From Pedobacter sp. FW305-3-2-15-E-R2A2 (GTDB lineage Bacteria > Bacteroidota > Bacteroidia > Sphingobacteriales > Sphingobacteriaceae): a stretch of DNA of 64,000 nucleotides. The DNA is taken from positions 2,046,001 to 2,110,000 of the forward strand of contig NZ_CP151803.1 in the NCBI RefSeq assembly GCF_038446955.1, read 5' to 3'. Shown here one piece after another: positions 16,807 through 26,587 of this stretch. Position 1 is the stretch's first letter, and every line of letters starts with the position of its first letter. The notes under the pieces were generated by a model. That model had not been told where the DNA came from, did no database searches, and was given only the letters and a program-made list of their open reading frames with translations. The position numbers and the translations under genes were made by a program.

Positions 16807-18045
16807 TTAATGGCTGTGTTCTGCAGGGCCTGAAGATTTTGACTGCAGGTAAAATGCACCTTTGGTCACCAGGCGCGTATTTGCCGGCAATTTTTCCAAT
16901 GGGGTAATGTTGATATAACCCAGTTCCGAAACTCCGGTAACGACTTCTACTTTTTTGAAATGTGTGCCATGACCAGCCTCTTTTGCTTCCGCTTTTTCTT
17001 CTTCTACAATGAAAATATATTCCTTGCCTTCTGCTTTAACCACGGCATCAACCGGTACTGCCGGAGCAAGCGCTGTGCCTACGCTGATCAGTCCGGTTAC
17101 ATACATTCCTGGAATGAGGTTGCTCAATGGTCTTGTGATGACCGCATGGACAATTACGCCCTTGGTATCGTCTTCAAAAGATTTGTTGATCCCGTTTAAG
17201 ACCCCTTCAATCTGTTGGTTTTCCTGATTGGTTAACCTGAAGCTTACTTTTTGTCCGATGTGAACCTTAAAAAGGTCTTTCTCATAGACGAGGAGGTCTG
17301 CGTGAATCTTGGAATTGTCTACGATGTCCATTAATGAAGTTCCCGGCTGGATGAAAGCGCCAGTGGTGACGGCAATCGTACCTATTGTTCCGGCGATAGG
17401 GGCAACGACAGGGATTTCTGAGCTGATCTTACCGGAAGAGACTCTGGAAGGAGAGATGCCCAGTTGTTGCAGCTGACGTTCCAAAGCTTTGATTTTAGAC
17501 TGCTCTGCATGGTAATTTGCTTCGGCAAGCTGGAAGGATTTGCCCGTTCCTGCATCTGCTGCTTTAAGCTGCTGCTGACGCTTATATTCGGCATCCACAA
17601 AGCTGAACCCATTCTTTGAAGACAGGTAATCCTGCTGTAAACGGATCATATCCTGATTTTCTATAATGGCCAGAACTTGTCCTTTTTTTACTTTCTGACC
17701 TTCCAGTACACTGATTCTGCGGATAATTCCACCGGAAAGTAGGTTTACCTTGGCTTCATTTTGTGGCGGTACAGCCAGTTGTCCGCTGGCTTTTACCACG
17801 GCTGTCAGGTTTTTCTCTTCAATTTTGCCGATCTGAATGTCTACGGCCTTCATTTGTTGTTCTGTTAATTCGATTTCATCGCTATGGCCCTCTTCTCCGT
17901 GTTCTTCTTCACTATGGCCTTCTTCTTTGACCGCCGCTGTTTTTTCTGTTGATTTTTCCTGGCTTCCGGTACATGAACTCAGGCTGATGCTCATGGAAAT
18001 GGCGATCATAAGGGCAAGCTGGAATTGTTTTTTATATAAGTTCAT
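16807..18045 (-). CDS. czcB: Periplasmic adaptor of metal RND efflux pump (CzcB-like)
   Basis: 412 residues. An N-terminal signal with lipobox-like SLSSC (Cys25) suggests a membrane-anchored lipoprotein. Then come a His/Glu-rich metal-binding stretch (about 40-58), a biotinyl-lipoyl half (VSVLEGQKVKKGQVLAIIEN), a coiled-coil hairpin (QQDYLSSKNG to LERQLQQLG), the second lipoyl half (VVAPIAGTIGTIAVTTGAFI) and beta-barrel domains. It would connect the RND pump to the outer-membrane channel. Its start is 4 bp after the pump gene, so translation is coupled. A second His-rich motif, EEEKAEAKEAGHGTHF, lies near the end. Confidence 0.88.
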   Translation of the reverse strand: MNLYKKQFQLALMIAISMSISLSSCTGSQEKSTEKTAAVKEEGHSEEEHGEEGHSDEIELTEQQMKAVDIQIGKIEEKNLTAVVKASGQLAVPPQNEAKVNLLSGGIIRRISVLEGQKVKKGQVLAIIENQDMIRLQQDYLSSKNGFSFVDAEYKRQQQLKAADAGTGKSFQLAEANYHAEQSKIKALERQLQQLGISPSRVSSGKISSEIPVVAPIAGTIGTIAVTTGAFIQPGTSLMDIVDNSKIHADLLVYEKDLFKVHIGQKVSFRLTNQENQQIEGVLNGINKSFEDDTKGVIVHAVITRPLSNLIPGMYVTGLISVGTALAPAVPVDAVVKAEGKEYIFIVEEEKAEAKEAGHGTHFKKVEVVTGVSELGYINITPLEKLPANTRLVTKGAFYLQSKSSGPAEHSH

Positions 18046-18049
18046 CTGA

Positions 18050-21000
18050 TTATTCTCCTTTGATAAATGCTAATTGAATGGTGGTTTGGTTTAATTGGTT
18101 GAGGGTTTCCAGGTAAGTGATCTTACTTTGAACCGCAAGCGAAATGTTCTGGACGTATTCCATGTAGCCGATTTCGCCGAGATCAAAGGAGACTTGTGCA
18201 ATGCGCAACTGTTCCCTGGCCTGTTTTAATCCTTCAGAAGTGTAATAATCAACGGTCTGCTTGTTTTTCAGGTACTCCTGAAATGCCTGTTCATATTGAA
18301 TTTCAAATTGATGCTGCGCATTCTGGTACTCTGTTTCTGCAATCTGTGCTGCGATCTTTTCGCTTTTTACCTTTGCACGGCCTGCGCCATTGAACAAGGG
18401 AACGGCGACGCCAAACTGAAGACCTGCAATCCTGGTGCCCGGTGTATAATCACGGTTCAGCTTTGCGGGGTCGAAAGACCTGATCACGAGCTGCTGACTA
18501 TAACCAAGGGTGAAATCAGGTAAAGCTTTCGCCTTTTGAAGAGCGATTTTTGCCTTTGCCACTTCCATCTGCTGCTGATGAAAATCCATCAGCGGATTGC
18601 TGCTGATGCCTAAAGTTTCGTTTGCCTGAGGCGATAGCACAGGAAGTGTTTTTTCTGTAAGTAAGATCGGTGCTTTGGTGTTCAGCAATTGCTGAAGCTG
18701 TAACTCCTGGACTCTTAACCCTGCTTTGGCCGCATTTTTTAAGGTTTGTACTTCCTGGTATTTGTTTCTGGCAGTGATGAGTTCCAGGTTGGAGGTCTCT
18801 CCTGATTTAAAACGGACTTCCGCTTTCTTGATGAAGTTCCGGTAAACGCTGTCCTGGAAATTAAGGACCTTCAGACTCTCCTGAAAGTAGAGGTAATGGT
18901 AATAGGCGATTTTAGTATCTCTGACGATTTCTGCGCGGGTATAACGGACCGACTGCTCGGAGAGGGAAGTTTGCAGGTTCAAGACCTTCTGCTGGTTCTT
19001 GTATAAACCCGGCCATGCAAAAGTCTGGGTGACATTGATGGCGTTGTCGTTACCTCCTCCACTGGTTGGATCCTGAGAAAGGGAAAATTCTGTCTTTCCA
19101 GGATCAAAGCCTGTTTTCTGCAGGGCTTTGGCATGTGCGGTTCCTAGGTTGGCAGATTTCAGTTTCAGGTTATTGCGGACCGCCATGGACAGGATGCTGT
19201 CTAAAGTAAGCGGGCTGTTGATATGCTGTGTCTGATTTTGAGTGTTTTGCGTTTGAATTGGGTTGCTTTGTGCCTGAGCGGGGTTGCTGTTTCCTGCAAG
19301 CGTAAAACTAAAAACCGCAGCAAGGATCAGAACTTTAGCTGAAGTTCCTGTTTTGATTTTTGTCAGCTTTTTATCCGCAAACAAAAGGTATAAACAAGGC
19401 AGGACGAATAAGGTCAGCAGGGTAGCAGAAAGGAGTCCTCCGATCACTACAGTCGCCAGTGGTTTTTGTACTTCTGCACCTGCGCTGCCGGATAAGGCCA
19501 TTGGCAGGAAGCCAAGAGAGGCCACGGCAGCAGTCATGATGACGGGGCGAAGTCTGACTTTAGTCCCTTCGATTACCCGTTGATAAATGTCTGTCATTCC
19601 TTCTTCTTTTAGTTGATTGAAATATCCGATCAATACGATTCCATTGAGGACGGCAACACCGAAAAGTGCAATGAAACCGACTCCGGCAGAGATGCTGAAA
19701 GGCATGTCTCTAAGCAATAAGGCGAACACTCCGCCAATTGCCGAAAGGGGAACAGCGCTGAAGATGAGGACTGTCTGTCCGAACGATTTGAAGGTTGCAT
19801 ATAAGAGGCCCATGATCAATAGCAAGGCGATTGGGACTGCTATAGACAGCCTGTCTTTGGCTTTGTTCAGGTTTTCAAATTGCCCGCCGTAAGTCAGGTA
19901 ATACCCTGAAGGCAGTTTTAATTTCTTATCCAGGATTTGCTGAATCTCCGATACTGTGCGTTCCACATCCCGTCCTTTGACGTTGAAACCTACATAAATC
20001 CTGCGTTTCCCATCTTCTCTGGAGATCTGGGCAGGCGCATTTTTTAGCGCAACACTCGCCACCTGGTTTAAGGGTACTTTGTTTCCCGAAGGAAGGGGCA
20101 GGTATAGGTTTTCAATGCTGGAAATGTTTTCTCTAAGTTCTCTTTCCAAACGGACCACCATCTCAAACCGCTTTTCACCTTCAAAGATGACACCTGCTGT
20201 ATTTCCTGCAAAGGCCGTTTTTAGCAAGGTGTTGACATCGGAAATCGTCAGTCCGTATTGTGCAATTTTGTCGCGGTCGTATTCTACTACAATTTGCGGC
20301 AGACCGGTCACTTGTTCTACAAAGGGTTCATTTACGCCTTGCACGGGGGCAATTAATCCGGAAATCTTGTTGGCTTGCCGGGTTAAAATATCCAGGTCTT
20401 CCCCATAAATTTTTATCGCTACATCCTGGCGGACACCCGTCATCAGTTCATTGAAGCGCATTTGCATCGGCTGCGTGATTTCGATATTGACGCCTGGCAA
20501 GATGGATAGTGCTTTTTCCATCTTCTCCGACATTTCGGCTTTTGAGCTGGCGCTTGTCCATTCTTCTTTAGGTTTCATGGCCACCATCATGTCTCCCCGT
20601 TCTACCGGCATAGGGTCGGTTGGGATCTCGGCACTTCCAATTCTTGTGACGACTTGTTTCACCTCAGGAAATTGTTCTTTTAAGATTTTTTCGGCCTTGC
20701 TGAAGGTTTCCACCACCTGTGTCAGAGAGGTTCCCTGCGACATCGCGATTTCTACCGCAAGATCACCTTCTTCGAGTTGTGGCAGGAATTCTCCACCCAT
20801 CCGGTTGAATACCCAAAGTGTAAAGACAAACAGCAATATCGCAAAGGCGACGGTTAATTTCTTGAATTTCAGGACCTGTACGAGGGCCGGCTGATAGACC
20901 CTGCGCAGGCCATCCATGATTTTATCCGAGATATTGGGTTTATGCGTGGTGTTTTTGCTGAGGAATAAAGCCGTCATCATTGGAACATAGGTCATGGAGA

Positions 21001-22477
21001 GGATAAATGCTCCGACAATGGCAAATACCACCGTTTGAGCCATGGGCTTAAACATCTTTCCTTCAATTCCAACGAGTGATAACAGCGGAAGGTAAACGAT
21101 CAGGATGATGATTTCCCCAAAGGCAGCACTGTTTCTGATTTTAGAAGAAGCGGTGTATACTTCTTCATCCATTTGGGCTTGAGTTAAAGGAATGGCATCC
21201 TGGCCGGCATTTCTCGCACTGAGGCGGAATATAATCGCTTCCACAATGATGACGGCGCCATCTACAATGAGCCCGAAATCGATGGCCCCAAGGCTCATCA
21301 GGTTTCCGGAAACGCCAAATAAACGCATCATTGCAAAGGCGAACAACATGGAAAGGGGGATCACAGAAGCAACCACCAGGCCTGCTCTCCAGTTGCCCAG
21401 TAATAATAACAGGACAAAAATTACGATCAGGGCTCCTTCAATCAGGTTTTTCTGAACCGTACTGATGGATCTGCCCACGAGTTCTGTCCGGTCGATGAAA
21501 GGTTCGATGACCACGCCTTCGGGAAGTGATTTCTGAATCTGAACAATCCTTTGCTTGACGTGTTTGATCACTTCATTGAAGTTCTCTCCCTTTAACATGA
21601 GCGTGATTCCTGCCACCACTTCGCCTTCACCATCGCGGGTAACGGCTCCATATCTGGTGGCTGCTCCAAACTGAACGGTGGCGACATCACGGATGAGAAT
21701 TGGCACACCACCCATATTTTTAACGACAATCTTTTCAATATCAGCCAGGCTTTTTACCTGACCTACACCACGAATGGTATAAGAATTACTCTGTTGCTCG
21801 ATGTAAGAACCCCCGGTGTTTTCATTGTTATTTTCCAGGGCTTTATAGATGTCTGCAATGGTAATGTTAAGGGAATTGAGTTTATCATTATCCAGGGCGA
21901 TTTCGTATTGTTTGACATAACCTCCCCATCCGCTCACTTCGGCTACGCCTTTGGTTCCGGCCAGTTGTGTCCGGACTACCCAGTCTTGTAAGGTTCTGAG
22001 GTCTGTGGCAGAATACTTTTTCTCATATCCTTTTTTGGTATGGAGCACATATTGGTAAATCTCTCCCAGCCCGGTTGTAATCGGGGCAAGGGTGGGGGAA
22101 GCGAGGCCTTTCGGGATATTGGCTTCTGCTTCTTTCAATTGGGCACCCACCTGTTGTCTTGCCCAGTAAATGTCGGTTTCATCTTCAAAAACGATGGTGA
22201 TGACCGAGATTCCTGATCTGGAGATGGAACGTTTCTCGATCACTTCCGGGATATTGGCCATGGCCAGTTCGATCGGGGCGGTGATGAATTGTTCCACCTC
22301 CTGAGCACCCAGACTTGGAGCCTGGGTAATGATCTGTACCTGGTTATTGGTGATGTCGGGGACTGCATCGATGGGGAGCTTTGTTAAGGAATAGACGCCC
22401 CAAATGATGAGGGAGAGGGTCATTAAACCTATTGCTAGTTTATTCTTGATGGAGAAATAAATAATCTTGTCAAACAT
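18050..22477 (-). CDS. czcA: CzcA-type metal RND pump fused to a CzcC/TolC-like outer-membrane factor
   Basis: 1475 residues. Residues 1-1040 are a complete heavy-metal RND transporter; the relay motif DFGLIVDGAVIIVE (Asp400, Asp406, Glu413) is the divalent-cation (Zn/Co/Ni/Cd) type. Residues 1044-1070 form a second signal-peptide-like segment (basic start, hydrophobic VLILAAVFSF, then PAQAQ). Residues about 1085-1475 are an outer-membrane efflux protein, with long coiled coils and duplicated segments such as GETSNLELITARNKYQE and LGEIGYMEYVQNISLA. A separate czcC gene is absent, so this one gene supplies pump and channel. Fused proteins of this kind are known in Bacteroidota. Whether the chain is cleaved at the internal signal is unknown. 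Confidence 0.92.
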   Translation of the reverse strand: MFDKIIYFSIKNKLAIGLMTLSLIIWGVYSLTKLPIDAVPDITNNQVQIITQAPSLGAQEVEQFITAPIELAMANIPEVIEKRSISRSGISVITIVFEDETDIYWARQQVGAQLKEAEANIPKGLASPTLAPITTGLGEIYQYVLHTKKGYEKKYSATDLRTLQDWVVRTQLAGTKGVAEVSGWGGYVKQYEIALDNDKLNSLNITIADIYKALENNNENTGGSYIEQQSNSYTIRGVGQVKSLADIEKIVVKNMGGVPILIRDVATVQFGAATRYGAVTRDGEGEVVAGITLMLKGENFNEVIKHVKQRIVQIQKSLPEGVVIEPFIDRTELVGRSISTVQKNLIEGALIVIFVLLLLLGNWRAGLVVASVIPLSMLFAFAMMRLFGVSGNLMSLGAIDFGLIVDGAVIIVEAIIFRLSARNAGQDAIPLTQAQMDEEVYTASSKIRNSAAFGEIIILIVYLPLLSLVGIEGKMFKPMAQTVVFAIVGAFILSMTYVPMMTALFLSKNTTHKPNISDKIMDGLRRVYQPALVQVLKFKKLTVAFAILLFVFTLWVFNRMGGEFLPQLEEGDLAVEIAMSQGTSLTQVVETFSKAEKILKEQFPEVKQVVTRIGSAEIPTDPMPVERGDMMVAMKPKEEWTSASSKAEMSEKMEKALSILPGVNIEITQPMQMRFNELMTGVRQDVAIKIYGEDLDILTRQANKISGLIAPVQGVNEPFVEQVTGLPQIVVEYDRDKIAQYGLTISDVNTLLKTAFAGNTAGVIFEGEKRFEMVVRLERELRENISSIENLYLPLPSGNKVPLNQVASVALKNAPAQISREDGKRRIYVGFNVKGRDVERTVSEIQQILDKKLKLPSGYYLTYGGQFENLNKAKDRLSIAVPIALLLIMGLLYATFKSFGQTVLIFSAVPLSAIGGVFALLLRDMPFSISAGVGFIALFGVAVLNGIVLIGYFNQLKEEGMTDIYQRVIEGTKVRLRPVIMTAAVASLGFLPMALSGSAGAEVQKPLATVVIGGLLSATLLTLFVLPCLYLLFADKKLTKIKTGTSAKVLILAAVFSFTLAGNSNPAQAQSNPIQTQNTQNQTQHINSPLTLDSILSMAVRNNLKLKSANLGTAHAKALQKTGFDPGKTEFSLSQDPTSGGGNDNAINVTQTFAWPGLYKNQQKVLNLQTSLSEQSVRYTRAEIVRDTKIAYYHYLYFQESLKVLNFQDSVYRNFIKKAEVRFKSGETSNLELITARNKYQEVQTLKNAAKAGLRVQELQLQQLLNTKAPILLTEKTLPVLSPQANETLGISSNPLMDFHQQQMEVAKAKIALQKAKALPDFTLGYSQQLVIRSFDPAKLNRDYTPGTRIAGLQFGVAVPLFNGAGRAKVKSEKIAAQIAETEYQNAQHQFEIQYEQAFQEYLKNKQTVDYYTSEGLKQAREQLRIAQVSFDLGEIGYMEYVQNISLAVQSKITYLETLNQLNQTTIQLAFIKGE

Positions 22478-22567
22478 ACGTCGTGTCTGTTTTATAGCCT
22501 GTTAAATGGCAGGAAATCCTGGCCATGAATGGTTGGGTAAATAAATAAACCGGGAAAGAGAACGGAT

Positions 22568-22888
22568 TTATACCAACTGAGGCGGTTGCCAGATGTCGCC
22601 TGCAAATACGATTACAGGAGAAATGGGCAATTCAGGATAACTGATTTCTTTTTTAAAGGGAGCGGTAGTTTGTACAAGATAAGCAGGACTGGTCAGTGCG
22701 AAAGCCTGACAGCTGCTGCAATGAAAGAAAGGGGAGCAGGTATGCGGACTCTCTTCAGCATCGCAAGGGACCTCTTTTACCTCGTTGTATTGGGTTTCAT
22801 GCGTACTCAGGTTAGCTTCATCGTCACAGCATGGCCATACCGAAAGGGCCAGAACGCAGAACGTAAATAGAATAGCTAAGTATCTCAC
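22568..22888 (-). CDS. Small Cys-rich exported protein (DUF6660-like) of the metal operon
   Basis: 106 residues from a GTG codon at 22888, chosen because the protein then opens with a signal peptide (RYLAILFTFCVLALSVWPCC). The mature part has Cys pairs and clusters (CCDD, VPCDAEESPHTCSPFFHCSSCQ) and ends DIWQPPQ. Similar small proteins (DUF6660) precede metal efflux pumps in Bacteroidota; this is recalled from family knowledge and not searched. It may sense or bind metal in the periplasm. It is the first gene of the efflux operon, 90 bp before czcA. Confidence 0.7.
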   Translation of the reverse strand: MRYLAILFTFCVLALSVWPCCDDEANLSTHETQYNEVKEVPCDAEESPHTCSPFFHCSSCQAFALTSPAYLVQTTAPFKKEISYPELPISPVIVFAGDIWQPPQLV

Positions 22889-22892
22889 ATCG

Positions 22893-22900
22893 CAAACTTA
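22893..22900 (-). promoter_or_regulatory. -7 element (TAAGTTTG) of the metal-efflux operon
   Basis: Read on the minus strand, TAAGTTTG fits the Bacteroidota -7 consensus TAnnTTTG. It ends only 4 nt before the GTG start at 22888, which would make the message leaderless or nearly so. No clear -33 TTTG was assigned. Confidence 0.45.
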
Positions 22901-23161
22901 TATAATTTTTTAAAGTATGGCTACATTTTCTGTTATTTTCTGCTTTTATCATAATTTTTATTGCTCTTATGAAAATTTTAAAGTCATTGTGATTATTTAT
23001 TTTTATTTGTCAAAGAAATAAATTTTTACACAAAATATTGTTTTGAAAATAATAAGGAATATTTTTTTCTTTTGAATGTTTATCTATAGATTAGTCATGG
23101 TCATGCTGTTGATCCTCAATGGATAATGGGTCACAGCGTTTAACGCTTAACCATCAAAACA

Positions 23162-26100
23162 ATGAAAGGAATTTTAAACGCTCTTGCTTTATTGCTGCTG
23201 TCGGTTTTTTTTGTTCCAGGCAGTTCAGCTCAAATAGGGATGCAAACCACAGTGTCCCAGCCTTTATCTCCCAATGCCGCATCTCTGGGTAAATATGTAG
23301 AAATGCCAGTCAGTTATTACAGTGGCATTCCGGAGATTGGCATTCCATTATGTGTTTTACAAACCAAAGATTTTAGTGTTCCTGTTACTTTGAGCTATCA
23401 TGCTTCCGGGGTAAAATGCCGGGAGATTCCGGGATGGGTTGGAGCAGGGTTTAGCCTGAATGCGGGTGGAGTGATTACGAGGATTGTCCGCGGACTTCCG
23501 GGGCCTGCACTTTGGGGCATTACACCGCCTTATCCTGACGCCAGGAAGATGCCGAATGTAGATGCTGAATTTTCCACGGGTAAACTGGATACCGAAGGCG
23601 ATGAGTATTATTTTAATTTTATGGGTTTCAGTGGTAATTTCATCTTCGGGCAGGATGGTAAAATAATGATGAAGGAGGTGAATAACCTGTATGGGGAGTT
23701 TGCCAGTGATAAATTTAAGTTTATCGACGGAAATGGATTGGAGTATTATTTTGACGTTGCTGAAACCAATACCGGAGGCGCCTATCCTTATTTCAGTGCC
23801 TGGTATTTAACCAAAATCCGACAGCCTTTTAAAAACGAACAGATCGAATTTAATTATGAAAGCGAAGGCAGTAATACCTATCGGATGAATTATTATCCGA
23901 CAGACTATTACGAAATCTTCAGGTATGAAGACCGCTCACCTCAGGACGGATGGGGAAATCCGGCTTGTGATCCGACGCATGCTGTTGGAGCGGTATCAGA
24001 ACAAACTAAAACCAATAACCTGTTGTTAAAATCGATCATTCATAAAACTGATACGATCAAATTTTACCGGAACAACAGCGCCAGGACCGATGTATATAAG
24101 ATCAGGTTAGATAGTATTAAACTATTTAGCGGAACACAAATGATTAGCCGGACCAGGTTTGCTTATACTTATAGTGACAGCACTACCGATAGCCTGGCTA
24201 AGAAAATGCTGCTGGACAGTTTGAATATTAATGATGAACCGGCTTACCGCTTCAGTTATTTCGGACCTTATATGGGTAAGAAAATGCCGGGACCAAATAA
24301 TCAGGGGCAAGATTTTTGGGGTTATTATAACGGGGAAGATCAGATGCTTTTTGCTGATGATCAACGCTTTTTACTCCGGTTTAAGTATTTGCACGGTAAC
24401 GGCGTAACGCTGGGTTCGATTGCCAACAGCAGTTTTAAAAACCCGGATTTCAAATACACCAGGATTGGGGCTTTAAAAAGCATCAGCTATCCTACAGGCG
24501 GTAAAACAGAATTTGAATACGAAGGTAATGAATATGCTTACCCTGTTTTTCCGGAAGAATCGAGCTCAATGGCTATGGATTCCCTCCGACAAACGAGTTG
24601 TCCCAGCGGATTTCCTCCTGTGATGACCAAGACTGCAGAGTTTATTCTGCATCACAATCAGACCGTAAATCTGGAGACTAAACTCGGAATGGCAGGCTAT
24701 ATCAATACCTGGACTGATTACCAGAATTATGTATATATGGGAGGGCTTGGGGCACCTGCTATGGCCCGGATTTATAAGTATAATGAGGCTACCGGAGTCT
24801 TTGATTTGCTAAACAATTGGTCTTTCAACCCGGTTACTGCGGTTGGTGGGATTGGTGCCCCTAATCCGGGCATCGGTTTTGGCACTGTTAAACCTAAAGG
24901 GACGTCCACGCAAAACTACCCCATAAGCCTTACTGAAGGAAGGTACAAACTGGAGACAGAGATCCCGGGTTATGGTTTCAGTGCAGAAATAAAGCAGAAC
25001 AGCGAATTCAAGTATAAAAAGCCGGGGAGGACTCAGTCCGGTAATACTTATTATGTCTATAATGCCGGCGGGATCCGGATTAAAAAAATCAAATTTACCA
25101 GCCCTGTAAACAGTTCTTCTTTTGAAAAGAATTATGATTACAGTTATAAAGGCATTACTTCCGGTGTTTTTGAGGTTCCCTTTTTTAACCTGACTTCAAA
25201 GCTTTACTGGGGGGAAATGAGGATAAAATATGGACAGGGGCCTCAAGGTGAGGATGTGGTCATAGGTCCGCAGATCTGTACCTTTTTCCTGCTCAACCAG
25301 AACAATCTGGTTCCCCTGGGGAATGGTAAGGGGGGCGTGGTCGGTTATGCGCAGGTTACCGAAAGTATGAATGACGGGCGAAAAAGGGTGATGCAGTTTA
25401 CTAACGGCTATTCTGATGGCATTCAGGATCCCCTGTTTGATGGAATTCAAGACGAGTATTTTTACACTGCTTTGTCAGACCTGATGGTTTTTGAGCGTGC
25501 AGGGAACAATAATTCTTCGTTGAGAGGAAGAATGAAAAAAGCATGGTCTATGGATGCTTCAGGAAAGAAAATCAGTCAGGAGGCACATAGGTTTGCATTT
25601 TTGCCGAGCGGAGTTCCCGGCAATAGTTTCCTGTACCTTAGGGTAAATCCCTTTTCAGGGCCTGTCAATCCGGGAAATAATTATGGGACCACCTGGGCTT
25701 CTTATAGTTTTACCCAGAACATGATTGCCCCCAGTATAGATTCTGCCTGGTATTTCAATGGTACAGATACGCTGAAACAAATGACAAAGTATACGTACAA
25801 TAATACCAGGTTTATCAATCCTTCAAAGGTGACCAGCGTAAACTCCGATGGGGATACCACCATTACCAATTTTAAGTATCCTTATGATTATACGATTTCC
25901 GGAACAAGTTCCCTTGCTTTTTCCAAAGGAATCAAGAACCTTCAGGATAAACATGTGATCGCTGTTCCGGTGGAGACTTATGTGGAGAAGAAACCGGCTT
26001 CAGGAACGGCAAAGACGGTAAGCGCACAATTGGCTTCCTTTAAGGTGGATATCCCGGCTGCGGACACGGTTTATAGTCTGATCAATACCACAGGGCTGAG

Positions 26101-26575
26101 TGATTTTGTCCCGGCAAATTTTACCGTAAGTACAGCGGCCAAAGACAGCAGATATCAACGCCAGTTGCTGTTTAATAAGTACGATACGTATGGAAATGTA
26201 GTGGAGCAGCGCAAAGAGGGAGACGTAAAGGAAGTGCTGGTCTGGGGATATAAAAAGAGATATATCGTTGCCAGGGTTCTGAGCAGTGATTACAATACTG
26301 TAATGGCGTTGGTCGATACCGCAATCATCAATGACCCCCCCAGCGATGCGATAATGCGCACGGAACTGAACAAGATCCGTACCGGCCTCGCCATTACTCA
26401 ACCGAAGGCCAAAGTAACGAGCTATACCTATGCCATATTAAGGGGAATGACCAGTATGACCGATGCCAGGGGGGAAACGGTGTATTATGAATATGATACG
26501 TTTGGCAGGCTGAAACGGGCGAAAGATGCGGATGGGCAGATTGTAGAAAATCAATGGTACCATTATAAACCTTAA
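23162..26575 (+). CDS. Large secreted RHS-related protein, partner of the DUF6443/RHS gene
   Basis: 1137 residues with a signal peptide (1-23, ending SSAQ). The N-terminal part (about 30-110) has SLGKYVEMPVSYYSGIPEI and VTLSYHASGVKCREIPGWVG, a segment I recall from Bacteroidota RHS partner proteins. The middle is beta-rich without clear repeats. The C-terminus has RHS/YD-type repeats (YTYAILRGMTSMTDARGE, YYEYDTFGRLKRAKDADGQI). It lacks an RHS core end and a toxin tip. The DUF6443/RHS gene begins 12 bp downstream, so the pair is one unit; this protein may be a shell or delivery component. Confidence 0.75.
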   Translation: MKGILNALALLLLSVFFVPGSSAQIGMQTTVSQPLSPNAASLGKYVEMPVSYYSGIPEIGIPLCVLQTKDFSVPVTLSYHASGVKCREIPGWVGAGFSLNAGGVITRIVRGLPGPALWGITPPYPDARKMPNVDAEFSTGKLDTEGDEYYFNFMGFSGNFIFGQDGKIMMKEVNNLYGEFASDKFKFIDGNGLEYYFDVAETNTGGAYPYFSAWYLTKIRQPFKNEQIEFNYESEGSNTYRMNYYPTDYYEIFRYEDRSPQDGWGNPACDPTHAVGAVSEQTKTNNLLLKSIIHKTDTIKFYRNNSARTDVYKIRLDSIKLFSGTQMISRTRFAYTYSDSTTDSLAKKMLLDSLNINDEPAYRFSYFGPYMGKKMPGPNNQGQDFWGYYNGEDQMLFADDQRFLLRFKYLHGNGVTLGSIANSSFKNPDFKYTRIGALKSISYPTGGKTEFEYEGNEYAYPVFPEESSSMAMDSLRQTSCPSGFPPVMTKTAEFILHHNQTVNLETKLGMAGYINTWTDYQNYVYMGGLGAPAMARIYKYNEATGVFDLLNNWSFNPVTAVGGIGAPNPGIGFGTVKPKGTSTQNYPISLTEGRYKLETEIPGYGFSAEIKQNSEFKYKKPGRTQSGNTYYVYNAGGIRIKKIKFTSPVNSSSFEKNYDYSYKGITSGVFEVPFFNLTSKLYWGEMRIKYGQGPQGEDVVIGPQICTFFLLNQNNLVPLGNGKGGVVGYAQVTESMNDGRKRVMQFTNGYSDGIQDPLFDGIQDEYFYTALSDLMVFERAGNNNSSLRGRMKKAWSMDASGKKISQEAHRFAFLPSGVPGNSFLYLRVNPFSGPVNPGNNYGTTWASYSFTQNMIAPSIDSAWYFNGTDTLKQMTKYTYNNTRFINPSKVTSVNSDGDTTITNFKYPYDYTISGTSSLAFSKGIKNLQDKHVIAVPVETYVEKKPASGTAKTVSAQLASFKVDIPAADTVYSLINTTGLSDFVPANFTVSTAAKDSRYQRQLLFNKYDTYGNVVEQRKEGDVKEVLVWGYKKRYIVARVLSSDYNTVMALVDTAIINDPPSDAIMRTELNKIRTGLAITQPKAKVTSYTYAILRGMTSMTDARGETVYYEYDTFGRLKRAKDADGQIVENQWYHYKP

Positions 26576-26587
26576 AGTTTTAAGACG

